From Anaerotruncus sp. MC2020 (lineage in GTDB: Bacteria > Bacillota > Clostridia > Oscillospirales > Ruminococcaceae): a stretch of DNA of 64,000 nucleotides. The notes beneath the pieces are model-generated. The model saw nothing but the letters and a program-made list of their open reading frames with translations. It ran no database searches and was not told the DNA's origin. This document shows positions 17,151 to 24,620 of the stretch, piece after piece. Positions within the stretch are counted from its first letter, which is position 1; each line of letters opens with the position of its first letter. Location: positions 230,488 to 294,487 of the forward strand of contig JNKE01000016.1 of NCBI GenBank assembly GCA_000701945.1, read 5' to 3'. The position numbers and the translations under genes are program-made.

Positions 17151-18827
17151 TCACTTAAGGTCAGCAGCTGTGCAACCCTTAGAAATGTCTACAAGGTGAA
17201 CAATGCTCTTGATGATAGCCTCAGAGTCGTTCTTATCAAGGCCTTCGCCGCCCTTAGCGTCGCAGCAGTCAGCGTTGATCTTGCCCTGTGCCTTCATGTC
17301 GTAGGACTTAGCATCGTTGAGGTACTTGTTGAGAACAACAACGTCAGCGATGTTTACCTTACCGTCGCAGTTTGTATCGCCGTAGAGTGTATCGCCGGTC
17401 TGAGCTGTTGTAGAGCCGTCAGCAACTGTTGTTGTTGTATCAGTAACAGTTGTTGTTGTATCAGAAGCAGTTGTTGTATCCTGAGTTGTTGTAGTTGACT
17501 CAGGCTCGGAAGCAGTTGTGCTGCCGCCGCCGGTTGTTACAGTGATCTTACCTGTCTTAAGAACTGCGTCGAACTCGATAGCGTCAACGCCGCTCTCAAC
17601 AACGTGGAATCTGTCGAGCTTCCACTCGTAGTCGCCAGCCTTAGCATCAGCAGGAATCGTGATGGAGTAACGGCAAACGGGCTCGTCTGTGTTGATCTCC
17701 TGGGGCTCACCGGAATCGAGAGTATTGCAGTACCATGTACCGTTGATCTCCTCGTAGCTGGGCTTTGTAGCAACAGCGTTGCACTTCGGGCTCTTCATTG
17801 TAGCTGTAGCGCCCTTGATGGGGAGGTTCTCGTTCTTAACCTCAGCAACGAACTGACCAGCCTTGCGGTTGTTGCCGTTCGTAGCGTATACCTTAACGTT
17901 TACTGTCTCGCCTGCTGCAACTGTAACGTCCTCAGGAGTTACGACGAACTTCTCGTCAACCTCGCTGTCGGAAGGAGTTGTAGAACCAGCAGTTGTTGTA
18001 GGCTGAGTTGTTGTTGTGCTTGCAGCAGCTGTTGTGCTTGCTGTTGTGCCGGAGGACTCGCCCTCGATCTTGATCTCAAGGTTCTTGAGAGAGAGCTTAC
18101 CATTCTTGGTTGTCATCTTACCAGCGGGAGACTCAACCATGCAGGAGTAGTTATCCGGATAGTCGGGCTCGGGAACATAGTCACAGAAATCGATTGTGTA
18201 TGTACCAGCGGGTGTGCCCTTAGCGAAGACAACGTCAACAACGAATACCGGATAGTCATCAGACTTGGAGCCTGACCACTTGTAGCCCTTGCCGTTGCTG
18301 GGAGCAGTCATAGCGAAGGAACCGTAAGCGTTGTTTGTACCTGCGGACTTGGAGCTTGCCTCAGCGAAGCACTGACCCTTAACGGAAGGGGTGAAGTAAT
18401 CGCCGTCCTCCTCGTCGTTCTCGATAACGCCGGCAAAGCCAACGAGTGTCTTTGTCTTGCCGCTGCTGCTAGCGAGCTTGAACTCCTGCTCGGTCTTGAA
18501 GTAGTCGCTGCCAGCCTCATGCTTCTTGAAGGAAACATAAGTATTGGAAGCATCGCCGTCCTTGGAGTTAACTGTGAACTGAGCTGTGAGAGAATCACAG
18601 TCAGCTGTATCTTCCTTGAGGAAAACGCCTACAGGAACGACAACGTCGCCTGCTGTGATAGCGTCCTTGGAAACTGTGGAGCTTACCTCTTTACCATTTA
18701 CGTCGAGGAATGTGCGGAGCTCGAAGCTCTTAGAGGAGTCAGCAGCACCTGTAACAAAAGGAACAGCTGAGCTTACCATCGATGCAGCCATAGCAAGTGA
18801 AGCAGCTGCAGAAATAAGTTTCTTCAT
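17151..18827 (-). CDS. scaA: ScaA-like scaffoldin
   Basis: A 558-residue secreted protein. It has a signal peptide (about 1-27), an N-terminal beta-sandwich of about 230 residues (30-265), a Thr/Ser linker, one clear cohesin (about 295-425), a long Thr-rich linker and a C-terminal dockerin (about 485-558). The clear cohesin is nearly the same as cohesins 2-3 of ScaB (KCNAVATKPSYEEINGTWYCNTLDSGEPQEI). The N-terminal module has cohesin-like strands and a late YTIDFCDY element, but lacks the core pattern of the second module. The dockerin (GDTNCDGKVNIADVVVLNKYL) differs from enzyme dockerins, consistent with docking on the second cohesin class of ScaB. The scaB start lies 56 bp downstream of the stop, so the two are cotranscribed. 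Confidence 0.9.
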   Translation of the reverse strand: MKKLISAAASLAMAASMVSSAVPFVTGAADSSKSFELRTFLDVNGKEVSSTVSKDAITAGDVVVPVGVFLKEDTADCDSLTAQFTVNSKDGDASNTYVSFKKHEAGSDYFKTEQEFKLASSSGKTKTLVGFAGVIENDEEDGDYFTPSVKGQCFAEASSKSAGTNNAYGSFAMTAPSNGKGYKWSGSKSDDYPVFVVDVVFAKGTPAGTYTIDFCDYVPEPDYPDNYSCMVESPAGKMTTKNGKLSLKNLEIKIEGESSGTTASTTAAASTTTTQPTTTAGSTTPSDSEVDEKFVVTPEDVTVAAGETVNVKVYATNGNNRKAGQFVAEVKNENLPIKGATATMKSPKCNAVATKPSYEEINGTWYCNTLDSGEPQEINTDEPVCRYSITIPADAKAGDYEWKLDRFHVVESGVDAIEFDAVLKTGKITVTTGGGSTTASEPESTTTTQDTTTASDTTTTVTDTTTTVADGSTTAQTGDTLYGDTNCDGKVNIADVVVLNKYLNDAKSYDMKAQGKINADCCDAKGGEGLDKNDSEAIIKSIVHLVDISKGCTAADLK

Positions 18828-18947
18828 TTGTAATAATTCCTTTCTTTAGGTTTTTACGCCTATTAATAACTTATGATTTTGGGTTTGTATTCCTTTGTAA
18901 GGGGGACAAATCAGATAATCTTCAGACTTTGGCTTTCGCTCAGAGGT

Positions 18948-19838
18948 TTACAGACTGGAAATAGCGCCTGCGTCGAGCTTCTGGATCAGGAGTGCGTCAG
19001 CACCTGTGATGCCTGCCTCGCCGTCAACGTCGCCGTTGACCTTACCCTGAGGCTTGAGCTCAAACTTGTCTCTGTTTGCGATAGACTGGAGAATAGCAAC
19101 TGCATCAGCTACTGAAACCTTACCGTCAACGTTAGCATCACCCTTGAGGGTTACCTTGAGCTCACTCGTTGTGTCGCCCTGGGTTGCTGTTGTTGAAGTG
19201 GTAGTTATTGCTTCAGTTGTGGTAACTGTGGTAGTAGTTTCAGTCTTCTTGCCGATAGTAACACTTCCTGCGTTAGCCTTGACAGCAAAGTTTACCTTAA
19301 CGCCATCTTTAAGGTAACCGCAGTCAAACTCGTCGTTCTTCACGCCGGAACCCGAGAATGTCTCACGGTCTGTAGGAACGATGCTGATATCTGCAACTGT
19401 TCCGTCAGCAACACCGCTTGCAACGGTACCGCTTATGGTACAGAATGTACCCTCACCTTTCAGCCACTTGGACGAATCATCAACTGATGTCGACCACGCT
19501 ACGCTGATAAGCCCCTCTTGTGAATAGTTGCCGAAATTGGGAAGCATGGATGATGATGAATCACCGCTTACGCTCCCTGCCAGCGTGCCTGCCTTAATGT
19601 CAGTGATTGTGAGAACCTTCGGATCGTACTTGATAGCAAAGTTGCAGCACTGGAGTCCAGTACTCGGGATGTCGGACAGTGAAACGTCCACTTTAAATGC
19701 CCCTCCTGCCTCTGCCTCTGTCTTGCTGGCGGAAATCTGCACTGTTTCGTCAGCCGCAACAGCGGGAGCGATTGAGCATACTGAAAGTGAAAGCATCGCT
19801 GCAGCCATAGCTCCGATGACTATCTTTTTTGTCTTCAT
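18948..19838 (-). CDS. scaC: ScaC-like cohesin-dockerin adaptor scaffoldin
   Basis: A 296-residue secreted protein with a signal peptide (about 1-29, ending APAVAA), a single cohesin (about 30-190, ETVQISASKTEAEAGGAFKVDVSL...), a Thr-rich linker and a C-terminal dockerin (about 228-296). The start is the ATG 8 nt after AAGGAGG; a second ATG 21 nt upstream lies before the ribosome-binding site. The dockerin (GDANVDGKVSVADAVAILQSIA) is very like the dockerin of the GH5 enzyme in this window, so ScaC should replace an enzyme on ScaA/ScaB and offer a different cohesin specificity. This adaptor role is known for R. flavefaciens ScaC. First gene of the sca cluster, 120 bp before scaA. Confidence 0.9.
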   Translation of the reverse strand: MKTKKIVIGAMAAAMLSLSVCSIAPAVAADETVQISASKTEAEAGGAFKVDVSLSDIPSTGLQCCNFAIKYDPKVLTITDIKAGTLAGSVSGDSSSSMLPNFGNYSQEGLISVAWSTSVDDSSKWLKGEGTFCTISGTVASGVADGTVADISIVPTDRETFSGSGVKNDEFDCGYLKDGVKVNFAVKANAGSVTIGKKTETTTTVTTTEAITTTSTTATQGDTTSELKVTLKGDANVDGKVSVADAVAILQSIANRDKFELKPQGKVNGDVDGEAGITGADALLIQKLDAGAISSL

Positions 19839-20287
19839 GATTTTTTCCTCCTTCTTCATTAATGTTATATAACAAAGGAACAGGTGCCCCTTTTATTATA
19901 TCGTGTCTTATTCGGCAGCAATCGGGGGCTGCCTTGCCGTGGCATAGTGAAACCGCAGCATGAACAAACACAGTCGAACGCGGGCGGAAAAGCTGTACGT
20001 ACAATCCACGGTCGCTGTCCGCGCCGCGTCCGTTTAACTTTCTCCGCACACATCACAGTGATTCATCGTAAGACGTATCACACTGCCGTGATGAGATGTT
20101 AATCCCAGAATCCATATTTATTCATGATTTCATTATATATCAGGTCAAACGAAATGTAAATAGGTTTATTTCGTTTTTGGTATTTTATCTAAACATTCAA
20201 CCTGATTTTTGCACGGTTTGCACAATCGGAAATTTGTACCAAATCCCCTCGGAATTTGGCTTTGTGAACAGAATGTGAACAAATTTA
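19839..20287 (-). promoter_or_regulatory. Long structured leader and promoters of the sca cluster
   Basis: A 449-bp gap with no credible gene. Transcription from the upstream promoter (20132-20160) would give a leader of about 290 nt. It contains CATCA...TGATG with an inner CAGTG.../...CACTG helix (about 20050-20095), a GC-rich segment, and GGCAGC-ccccgatt-GCTGCC (about 19914-19933). A second perfect -10 (TATAAT, 19895-19900) lies about 60 bp before scaC. The leader is more GC-rich than its flanks. No known riboswitch is recognised. Confidence 0.5.
20132..20160 (-). promoter_or_regulatory. Upstream promoter of scaC
   Basis: Minus-strand TTTACA, 17-nt spacer, TATAAT. It overlaps an AAACGAAAT...ATTTCGTTT inverted repeat (20147-20176), which could be an operator. 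Confidence 0.6.
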
Positions 20288-21559
20288 TTATTTGTCCAGC
20301 TTCTGAAATTCAGCAGGCATACTCTCGTTAATTATATCATTAAGAATATCCCAGCTGAAGCTCGTTGAGCTGCCCTGAGGTATCGCATAGGGCACTCCAT
20401 GTCTTGCCGCGAGCTCGGGCGTGTACTTGCTGTAGGGATAGACCCTGAGATTTGCGAAATCGGGCGATTCGTAGTGGATGATATTGGGGATAGCGCCCAC
20501 ATTTTCGAGCGTTATCTCGCCTGTTTCCGCGTCCATTACGATGTCGAAATCGGGCATCTCGCCGACGAGGTTGAAGTTATCGGTCTGGCAGCAGATAAAG
20601 TTGCCCATAGAGTAGAACACAAAGCCCTTTGTACCGTCGTCGCGGGTTATCCACTCCATAGTCTCCGCCGTGTGGGTATGGCAGCCGAGTATCACGTCTG
20701 CGCCCCAGTTGACCATTTTGTTCGCGAGCTCAATCCTGTCCTCGGAGACGAGGTGAGTATCCTCAACTCCCCAGTGAGCCGCAACGATGACGACGTCCGC
20801 CTTTTCCTTGGCTTCCTTTATCTGACGCTCGATGACGTCCTCCTCGTAGTTCATGACTACCCTGAGCGGGCAGCCTGCGGGGAAATCAAAGCCGTTGATA
20901 TGCTCTGCATAGGCAAGGAAGGCTATCTTCACGCCGTTTACCTCGCGCACGCGGATATTGTTCGCGTCCTCCTCGTTGAGGTATGCGCCGAGCACCGTGA
21001 GGTCGTTCTCCTCTGCCTTCTGATTCCAGAACTTTATGGATTCCTCGAGGGCATCCGGGCCGAAATCGAGCAGGTGGTTGTTAGCCATCGTGAAAACATC
21101 GAAACCAAGGTCAATGACCGCATCTGCCACCTCGGGAGGCGAATTGAACAGGAGAGCGCCGCCGTTCGCGCCGCGTATCTCATTGCTCTGACTTATTATC
21201 GTCTCCTGATTGAGGATAGCCAGGTCGGCGTCCTCAACGATGTACTTGACATTCTCGTAGAGAGGCTTGAAATCGAAGTTCTCACCCGGTCCTGCGAGCT
21301 TTTCCGCATTCCTGTATACCGAGTAGTGGATAAGGTTATCGCCCGCTGCCACCACATGAACGCGCTTGTCCTCGGGGACAGGCTCGGTCGTCGGCTCCTC
21401 AGTCGGAGCCTCGGTCGTCTGTGGAACAGTGCTCTTTTCGGAGCTATTACTGCTCTCTCCCGAGCCGCCCACTACCTTAGTGGCACAGCCCACGCCCGAT
21501 ACAAGAATGACTGCCAGCACTGCGAGTGCAGCTGCGGCACGACCCTTTCTCAACTTCAT
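20288..21559 (-). CDS. CapA-family (PGA_cap) metallophosphatase-like lipoprotein
   Basis: A 423-residue lipoprotein (lipobox SGVGC, cysteine 25) with a Thr/Glu/Pro linker and a CapA/PgsA-type calcineurin-like domain. Metal-site motifs appear in order: AAGDNLIH, LNQETI, ANNHLLDFGP, AAHWG and GCHTH, followed by FYSMGNF. CapA proteins were found in poly-gamma-glutamate capsule synthesis, but most family members stand alone with unknown substrates. No pgsB or pgsC is adjacent, so a general cell-surface hydrolase role is as likely. It is monocistronic. Confidence 0.87.
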   Translation of the reverse strand: MKLRKGRAAAALAVLAVILVSGVGCATKVVGGSGESSNSSEKSTVPQTTEAPTEEPTTEPVPEDKRVHVVAAGDNLIHYSVYRNAEKLAGPGENFDFKPLYENVKYIVEDADLAILNQETIISQSNEIRGANGGALLFNSPPEVADAVIDLGFDVFTMANNHLLDFGPDALEESIKFWNQKAEENDLTVLGAYLNEEDANNIRVREVNGVKIAFLAYAEHINGFDFPAGCPLRVVMNYEEDVIERQIKEAKEKADVVIVAAHWGVEDTHLVSEDRIELANKMVNWGADVILGCHTHTAETMEWITRDDGTKGFVFYSMGNFICCQTDNFNLVGEMPDFDIVMDAETGEITLENVGAIPNIIHYESPDFANLRVYPYSKYTPELAARHGVPYAIPQGSSTSFSWDILNDIINESMPAEFQKLDK

Positions 21560-21579
21560 CTTAATCGTCCCTTTCAGCG

Positions 21580-21632
21580 CGGAAGGGATACTTCCGCGAC
21601 TATATTATATCACATTGTTTTTGCAATTGCAA
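21580..21632 (-). promoter_or_regulatory. Promoter and leader hairpin of the CapA-family gene
   Basis: Minus-strand TTGCAA, 17-nt spacer, TATAAT (21604-21632), followed in the leader by the arms CGCGGAAG and CTTCCGCG. Confidence 0.7.
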
Positions 21633-21728
21633 TTACTAATTGTATGATTAGGCTACATAATTACAGCCAGTTTTATTTGCTAATTGATTGCATCAATGCG
21701 ACTTTTTGCCTATTTACAGCCATTTTAC

Positions 21729-21761
21729 GAACTGACATATCACGCTTCAAGCGTCATTCGT
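21729..21761. terminator. Nested hairpin downstream of dusB
   Basis: AACTGAC...GTCAGTT encloses ACGCTT-c-AAGCGT. The T-run lies on the plus side, so its direction is uncertain; it is probably the 3' hairpin of the gtrA-dusB transcript. Confidence 0.45.
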
Positions 21762-21767
21762 CAGTTT

Positions 21768-22784
21768 TTACGAATTTTCTTCAATATTTTTGTGCATCCT
21801 GCCGCTTTGCAGCTCAATGAACTCATTCGCGAGGCTTTCCGCCTCCGCATACGAGCTCAGCTGATAGCATCTTCCGCGGAATTTCGCCGAGCCGTAGTAG
21901 CCGTTCATGTACCACGCCGCGTGCTTCCGAGCCTCATGCATAGCCATTTCCTCGCACTTCGGGCTCAGCTCCAGCATGAGCCGTATGTGCTCGAGCATTA
22001 TCCGCATCCGCTCCTCGACCGTCGGCGGGGTGTAGTCTCTGCCCTCAAGAGCAGCCTCTATCTCCTCGAAGACGAACGGAGCACCGTAGCTGCCGCGCCC
22101 TATCATCACGAGGTCGCAGCCCGTCTCCCTGTACATATTTATACAGGACACCGCGTCCGTGACGTCGCCGTTGCCGATGACGGGAATGCTCACCGCCTGC
22201 TTGACGTCGCGTATCACGCCGATGTCAGCCTGTCCGCTGTAGAACTGGTCGCGCGTTCGTCCGTGGACTGCTATCGCCGCCGCTCCCGCAGCCTCGAGAG
22301 CCCTCGCCATTTCGGGCGCGTTGACCGTCTCCGCAGACCAGCCGCTTCGTATCTTGACCGTCACAGGGACGTCTCCCGCCGCCTTGACAGCAGCCGCGGT
22401 GATGTCCGCCGCGAGCCCGATGTCCTTCATCAGTGCCGAGCCTGCACCCGTGCCGATGACCTTCGGGACGGGGCAGCCCATATTTATGTCGATGATGTCG
22501 GGCTTGTAGCCGAGCACAATCTTCACAGCCTCCGCCATGAAGTCGGGCTCGCTGCCGAAGAGCTGCACTGCCATGGGGCGCTCGCCGTCGGTTACGGTGC
22601 AGAGCTCCGCGGTCTTGCGGTCGCTGTAGCATATCCCCTTCGCGGAGACCATTTCGCTAACCGTATATGCCGCTCCGAAGCGCTTGCACATGAGGCGGTA
22701 CGCCCTGTCTGCGACTCCCGCCATGGGAGCGAGCGCGGCAGTCCGCTTTATCGCGACTCCGCCTATTTTAATGGTATCAGCCAT
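21768..22784 (-). CDS. dusB: tRNA-dihydrouridine synthase B
   Basis: A 338-residue FMN TIM-barrel enzyme reducing uridine to dihydrouridine in tRNA. Seen motifs are APMAGVADRAYR at the N-terminus, INMGCPVPKVIGTGAGSALM with the catalytic cysteine, RSGW, AVHGRTRDQ, and GNGDVTDAVS with IGRGSYG for FMN phosphate. The C-terminal helical RNA-binding domain is present (HAAWYMNGYYGSAKFRG). It overlaps the gtrA stop by 8 nt, so the two are cotranscribed. Confidence 0.95.
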   Translation of the reverse strand: MADTIKIGGVAIKRTAALAPMAGVADRAYRLMCKRFGAAYTVSEMVSAKGICYSDRKTAELCTVTDGERPMAVQLFGSEPDFMAEAVKIVLGYKPDIIDINMGCPVPKVIGTGAGSALMKDIGLAADITAAAVKAAGDVPVTVKIRSGWSAETVNAPEMARALEAAGAAAIAVHGRTRDQFYSGQADIGVIRDVKQAVSIPVIGNGDVTDAVSCINMYRETGCDLVMIGRGSYGAPFVFEEIEAALEGRDYTPPTVEERMRIMLEHIRLMLELSPKCEEMAMHEARKHAAWYMNGYYGSAKFRGRCYQLSSYAEAESLANEFIELQSGRMHKNIEENS

Positions 22785-23280
22785 TGGCTTCCTCCGCAGG
22801 CTCGTCCTTCTTCTTGCGGAAAACGAACACCTTGCTGATGACGTAGTTGAGTATCAGCACTACGACATTCGCGAGCACCTTGACTACCCAGTAGTTGATG
22901 CCCAGCCACGCAAAGCCGACGCGCATTACCACCCATTCCACTCCGAGCGTGAACACACGTCCGCCGTAGAACTTTGCTCCCTCGACGATGAGGTTCTTCA
23001 CGCCCTTGGTTGTGGAGTCGAACACCCACACCCTGTTGGTGAGATATGCAAACGTGACCGCGCATACCCATGAGAACACGGTACTGATATCGCTTATCGC
23101 GTCCGTACCGAAGCCGCCCCACTTCTCGAGCACCCACTTCGCGAAGCCCGCCGCAACGAAGCTCACGACAGTGGTCAAGCCGCCGAAGAAGATGTACAGC
23201 CACTTGTCCTCGTACTTGAAGTACAGGTCACGTATCGGCTTCGGGAACACCGACACTATCTTTCTGATAAGATTTTTCAT
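22777..23280 (-). CDS. GtrA-family membrane protein
   Basis: A 167-residue polytopic protein with about four transmembrane segments and the GtrA pattern (YIFFGGLTTVVSFVAA...FAYLTNRVWVFDS...LNYVISKVFVFRKKK). GtrA proteins are proposed to flip undecaprenyl-phosphate-linked sugars for surface polysaccharide decoration. No glycosyltransferase is adjacent. It overlaps dusB, with which it forms a two-gene operon. Confidence 0.85.
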   Translation of the reverse strand: MKNLIRKIVSVFPKPIRDLYFKYEDKWLYIFFGGLTTVVSFVAAGFAKWVLEKWGGFGTDAISDISTVFSWVCAVTFAYLTNRVWVFDSTTKGVKNLIVEGAKFYGGRVFTLGVEWVVMRVGFAWLGINYWVVKVLANVVVLILNYVISKVFVFRKKKDEPAEEANG

Positions 23281-23312
23281 TTTATGCTTCCTTTCAAATG
23301 CGATACTCTATA

Positions 23313-23341
23313 ATAATAGCAGGATTTGCCGCATTTTTCAA
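23313..23341 (-). promoter_or_regulatory. Promoter of gtrA-dusB
   Basis: Minus-strand TTGAAA, 17-nt spacer, TATTAT. It lies downstream of the terminator at 23371-23416. Confidence 0.65.
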
Positions 23342-23370
23342 GTGATTTTCAAAAAGTTCACAAAAAATGG

Positions 23371-23416
23371 CAAAAAAAGAGCAGCTGCCGCAGGTATTCC
23401 CACGGCAGCCGCTCTT
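23371..23416 (-). terminator. Intrinsic terminator of the candidate small RNA
   Basis: Stem of 13 paired bases (AAGAGC plus CTGCCG with one interruption) followed by TTTTTTT on the minus strand. Confidence 0.85.
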
Positions 23417-23501
23417 ATCTGAAAAGGTGTGTTTATAAAACGCTCGGAGGTATATGAGCGCTGAATCGGTTGGTAGCTGTATGTCAATCTCTCTGTTCTG
23501 T
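23371..23501 (-). ncRNA. Candidate small RNA (orphan promoter-terminator unit)
   Basis: A strong promoter (23508-23536: TTGCAT, 17-nt spacer, TATAAT) is followed about 85 nt later by a strong intrinsic terminator (AAGAGC..CTGCCG...CGGCAG..GCTCTT plus seven T). The predicted transcript is about 131 nt. It contains CGCTC...GAGCG (23441-23460) whose 10-nt loop carries ACCUCC, complementary to a Shine-Dalgarno sequence. The only ORF in register uses an ATG inside the -10 box, so translation is unlikely. It could instead be an attenuated leader of gtrA, but gtrA has its own promoter downstream. Confidence 0.5.
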
Positions 23502-23507
23502 GACTTC

Positions 23508-23536
23508 ATTATAGCCCATTCCCGAGGCAAATGCAA
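23508..23536 (-). promoter_or_regulatory. Promoter of the candidate small RNA
   Basis: Minus-strand TTGCAT, 17-nt spacer, TATAAT. Confidence 0.7.
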
Positions 23537-23622
23537 TAACAGGCAGGTCAAGGTTTGTATACAGTTCGGTATACGTCAGTTACAGAATTGCTACAACGGT
23601 GACAGACGGGGAAATATCGCCT

Positions 23623-23750
23623 TGTAGGGGCGCATTACAGCAAAGCTGCATATAGCATCACAATCCAAATCTAAGATTTGGTGTGCTGCTTATCCGTGCG
23701 CCCGCAGAATAACGTGCGGTATACACGGGCGAGCGGAACTCGCCCCTACA
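23623..23750 (+). repeat. CCCCTACA-family intergenic repeat, full two-domain copy
   Basis: It begins TGTAGGGGCGC and ends CTCGCCCCTACA. Domain A (about 82 nt) has an outer stem GGGCGCA/TGCGCCC with inner hairpins CAGC-aaa-GCTG and CCAAATC-taa-GATTTGG. Domain B has the hairpin GGGCGAG-cggaa-CTCGCCC. Confidence 0.85.
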
Positions 23751-23948
23751 AATAGCTAAATCAATTAAATTTTCCGCTGCCTAAATTTTCTTTGTTGCCT
23801 TTTGAGGATTTCTGCATAAAATAGAAGTAAACGACAGTGCGGCAGCGGTCGCTGCGGAGTGGCTGACGTCAGTAATGCATCGGTGCTGCCCGTGGAAAGC
23901 TGCGCAGAGGCGGTGAGCTGGCGGACTGCCGTTTTCATATAAATAGCG

Positions 23949-24067
23949 GAGGGGATACAATGGGCTGATCCCCCTTAGCGGAAAAGCGGGCTACCGTGCC
24001 ATAAACCTACGGCACATATTTGGTAGCCTGCGAAACCGCCAGAGGGGGCTCCCCTCAGTATCCCCTC
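23949..24067. repeat. 119-bp foldable inverted structure at the 3' end of spoIIID
   Basis: Outer arms GAGGGGATAC and GTATCCCCTC are perfect 10-mers. Inside, in order, AGGGGG/CCCCCT, GGCGG/CCGC, GGCTACC/GGTAGCC and GTGCC/GGCAC pair, giving one long interrupted hairpin. Its last 13 bp lie within the end of spoIIID. It could be a mobile miniature element or a structured RNA. Confidence 0.55.
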
Positions 24068-24324
24068 TTGTGCTTTGCTATTTCCCTGTATTTCTCCCGC
24101 GTGGCAAGTCCGCCGCGGATATGCCGCTCCTGCTTGTTCACCTCGAGCACGTCCTTGACCCGCGCGTAGAGCTCGGGGTCCTCCTTTTTCAGCCGCTCGC
24201 TGACGTCCTTGTGTACCGTGCTCTTTGATATGCCGAACTGCCTCGCAGCGGCACGGACGGTCGACCTGTTCTCGAGTATGTACCGTCCAAGCGTGACTGC
24301 CCGCTGAGCGGGTGGTATCTTCAA
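24055..24324 (-). CDS. spoIIID: Sporulation transcription factor SpoIIID
   Basis: An 89-residue mother-cell DNA-binding regulator. The helix-turn-helix TVRAAARQFGISKSTVHKDVSERL and the C-terminal basic HIRGGLATREKY are nearly diagnostic of SpoIIID. I favour the TTG start because AAGGAG lies 8 nt before it and the N-terminus then has the same length as in Bacillus; the ATG 6 nt upstream lies only 2 nt from that site. In Bacillus SpoIIID modulates the sigma-E regulon and sigK expression. Its presence implies an endospore programme. The 3' end overlaps a 119-bp inverted structure. Confidence 0.92.
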   Translation of the reverse strand: MKIPPAQRAVTLGRYILENRSTVRAAARQFGISKSTVHKDVSERLKKEDPELYARVKDVLEVNKQERHIRGGLATREKYREIAKHKRGY

Positions 24325-24397
24325 GCGCATCACTCCTTCGTCTATTCTGCGGACAATAATATATATGCAGGATAGGCAAAGGAAATGAGTGCGGGAC

Positions 24398-24580
24398 TTA
24401 ATTCTGGTGGCGGACTACCCCGTACTCGTCGTCGAGGCGGTAGTACGGACAGGCATAGTTCGTGCCCTGAATGAAGCGCGCCATTTCGTCCTCGTCGAGG
24501 TCGACCATGCAAACGTAGCAGTCGCAGTCCTCGTCGTAGACGTAGTTTGTACAGGTCTCGCAGTTTGTTGCTGTTTTCAT
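24398..24580 (-). CDS. Small cysteine-rich protein (DUF6472-like)
   Basis: A 60-residue acidic protein with cysteines in NCETCTNYVYDEDCDCYVC and CPYYRLDDEYGVVRHQ. The pattern matches small Clostridial proteins that I recall as DUF6472; the cysteines suggest metal binding. A GGAGG site lies 6 nt before the ATG. No function is known. It lies upstream of spoIIID on the same strand with an 73-bp gap. Confidence 0.7.
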   Translation of the reverse strand: MKTATNCETCTNYVYDEDCDCYVCMVDLDEDEMARFIQGTNYACPYYRLDDEYGVVRHQN

Positions 24581-24620
24581 ATGTAACCTCCATTTTCGCT
24601 CGCATTAATACATCTTACTA

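Larger units (their letters stand above)
23281..24054. other. 774-bp non-coding region between gtrA and spoIIID
   Basis: It holds the gtrA promoter, the candidate small RNA with its promoter and terminator, a full CCCCTACA-family repeat (23623-23750), a stretch of about 190 bp (23760-23948) in which nothing is recognised, and the 119-bp inverted structure. No credible protein gene was found. Confidence 0.7.

Noticed and set aside
12328..18598. Long plus-strand ORFs opposite the sca genes, rich in Ser, Cys and Val
   Set aside because: They are antisense shadows of Thr/Ala-rich repeats; they have no start signals and show the mirrored repeat periodicity.
19865..20056. A 63-codon minus-strand ORF with several cysteines in the scaC leader
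   Set aside because: No ribosome-binding site, arginine-rich composition expected of GC-rich non-coding DNA, and it overlaps strong hairpins and the predicted scaC promoter region.
20099..20125. An 8-codon ORF (MNKYGFWD) starting at the predicted transcription start before scaC
   Set aside because: It would be leaderless with no ribosome-binding site; a chance ORF of this length is common.
23294..23551. An 85-codon minus-strand ORF across the candidate small RNA
   Set aside because: Its usable ATG lies within the -10 box and the frame runs through the terminator and the gtrA promoter; it is not protein-like.
23951..24065. tmRNA, RNase P or SRP RNA at the 119-bp structure
   Set aside because: None of the conserved core sequences of these RNAs was found on either strand.
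24331..24400. Sigma-E promoter for spoIIID
   Set aside because: A CATATATA-like -10 is present, but the region is simply AT-rich and no convincing -35 box lies 14-15 nt upstream.
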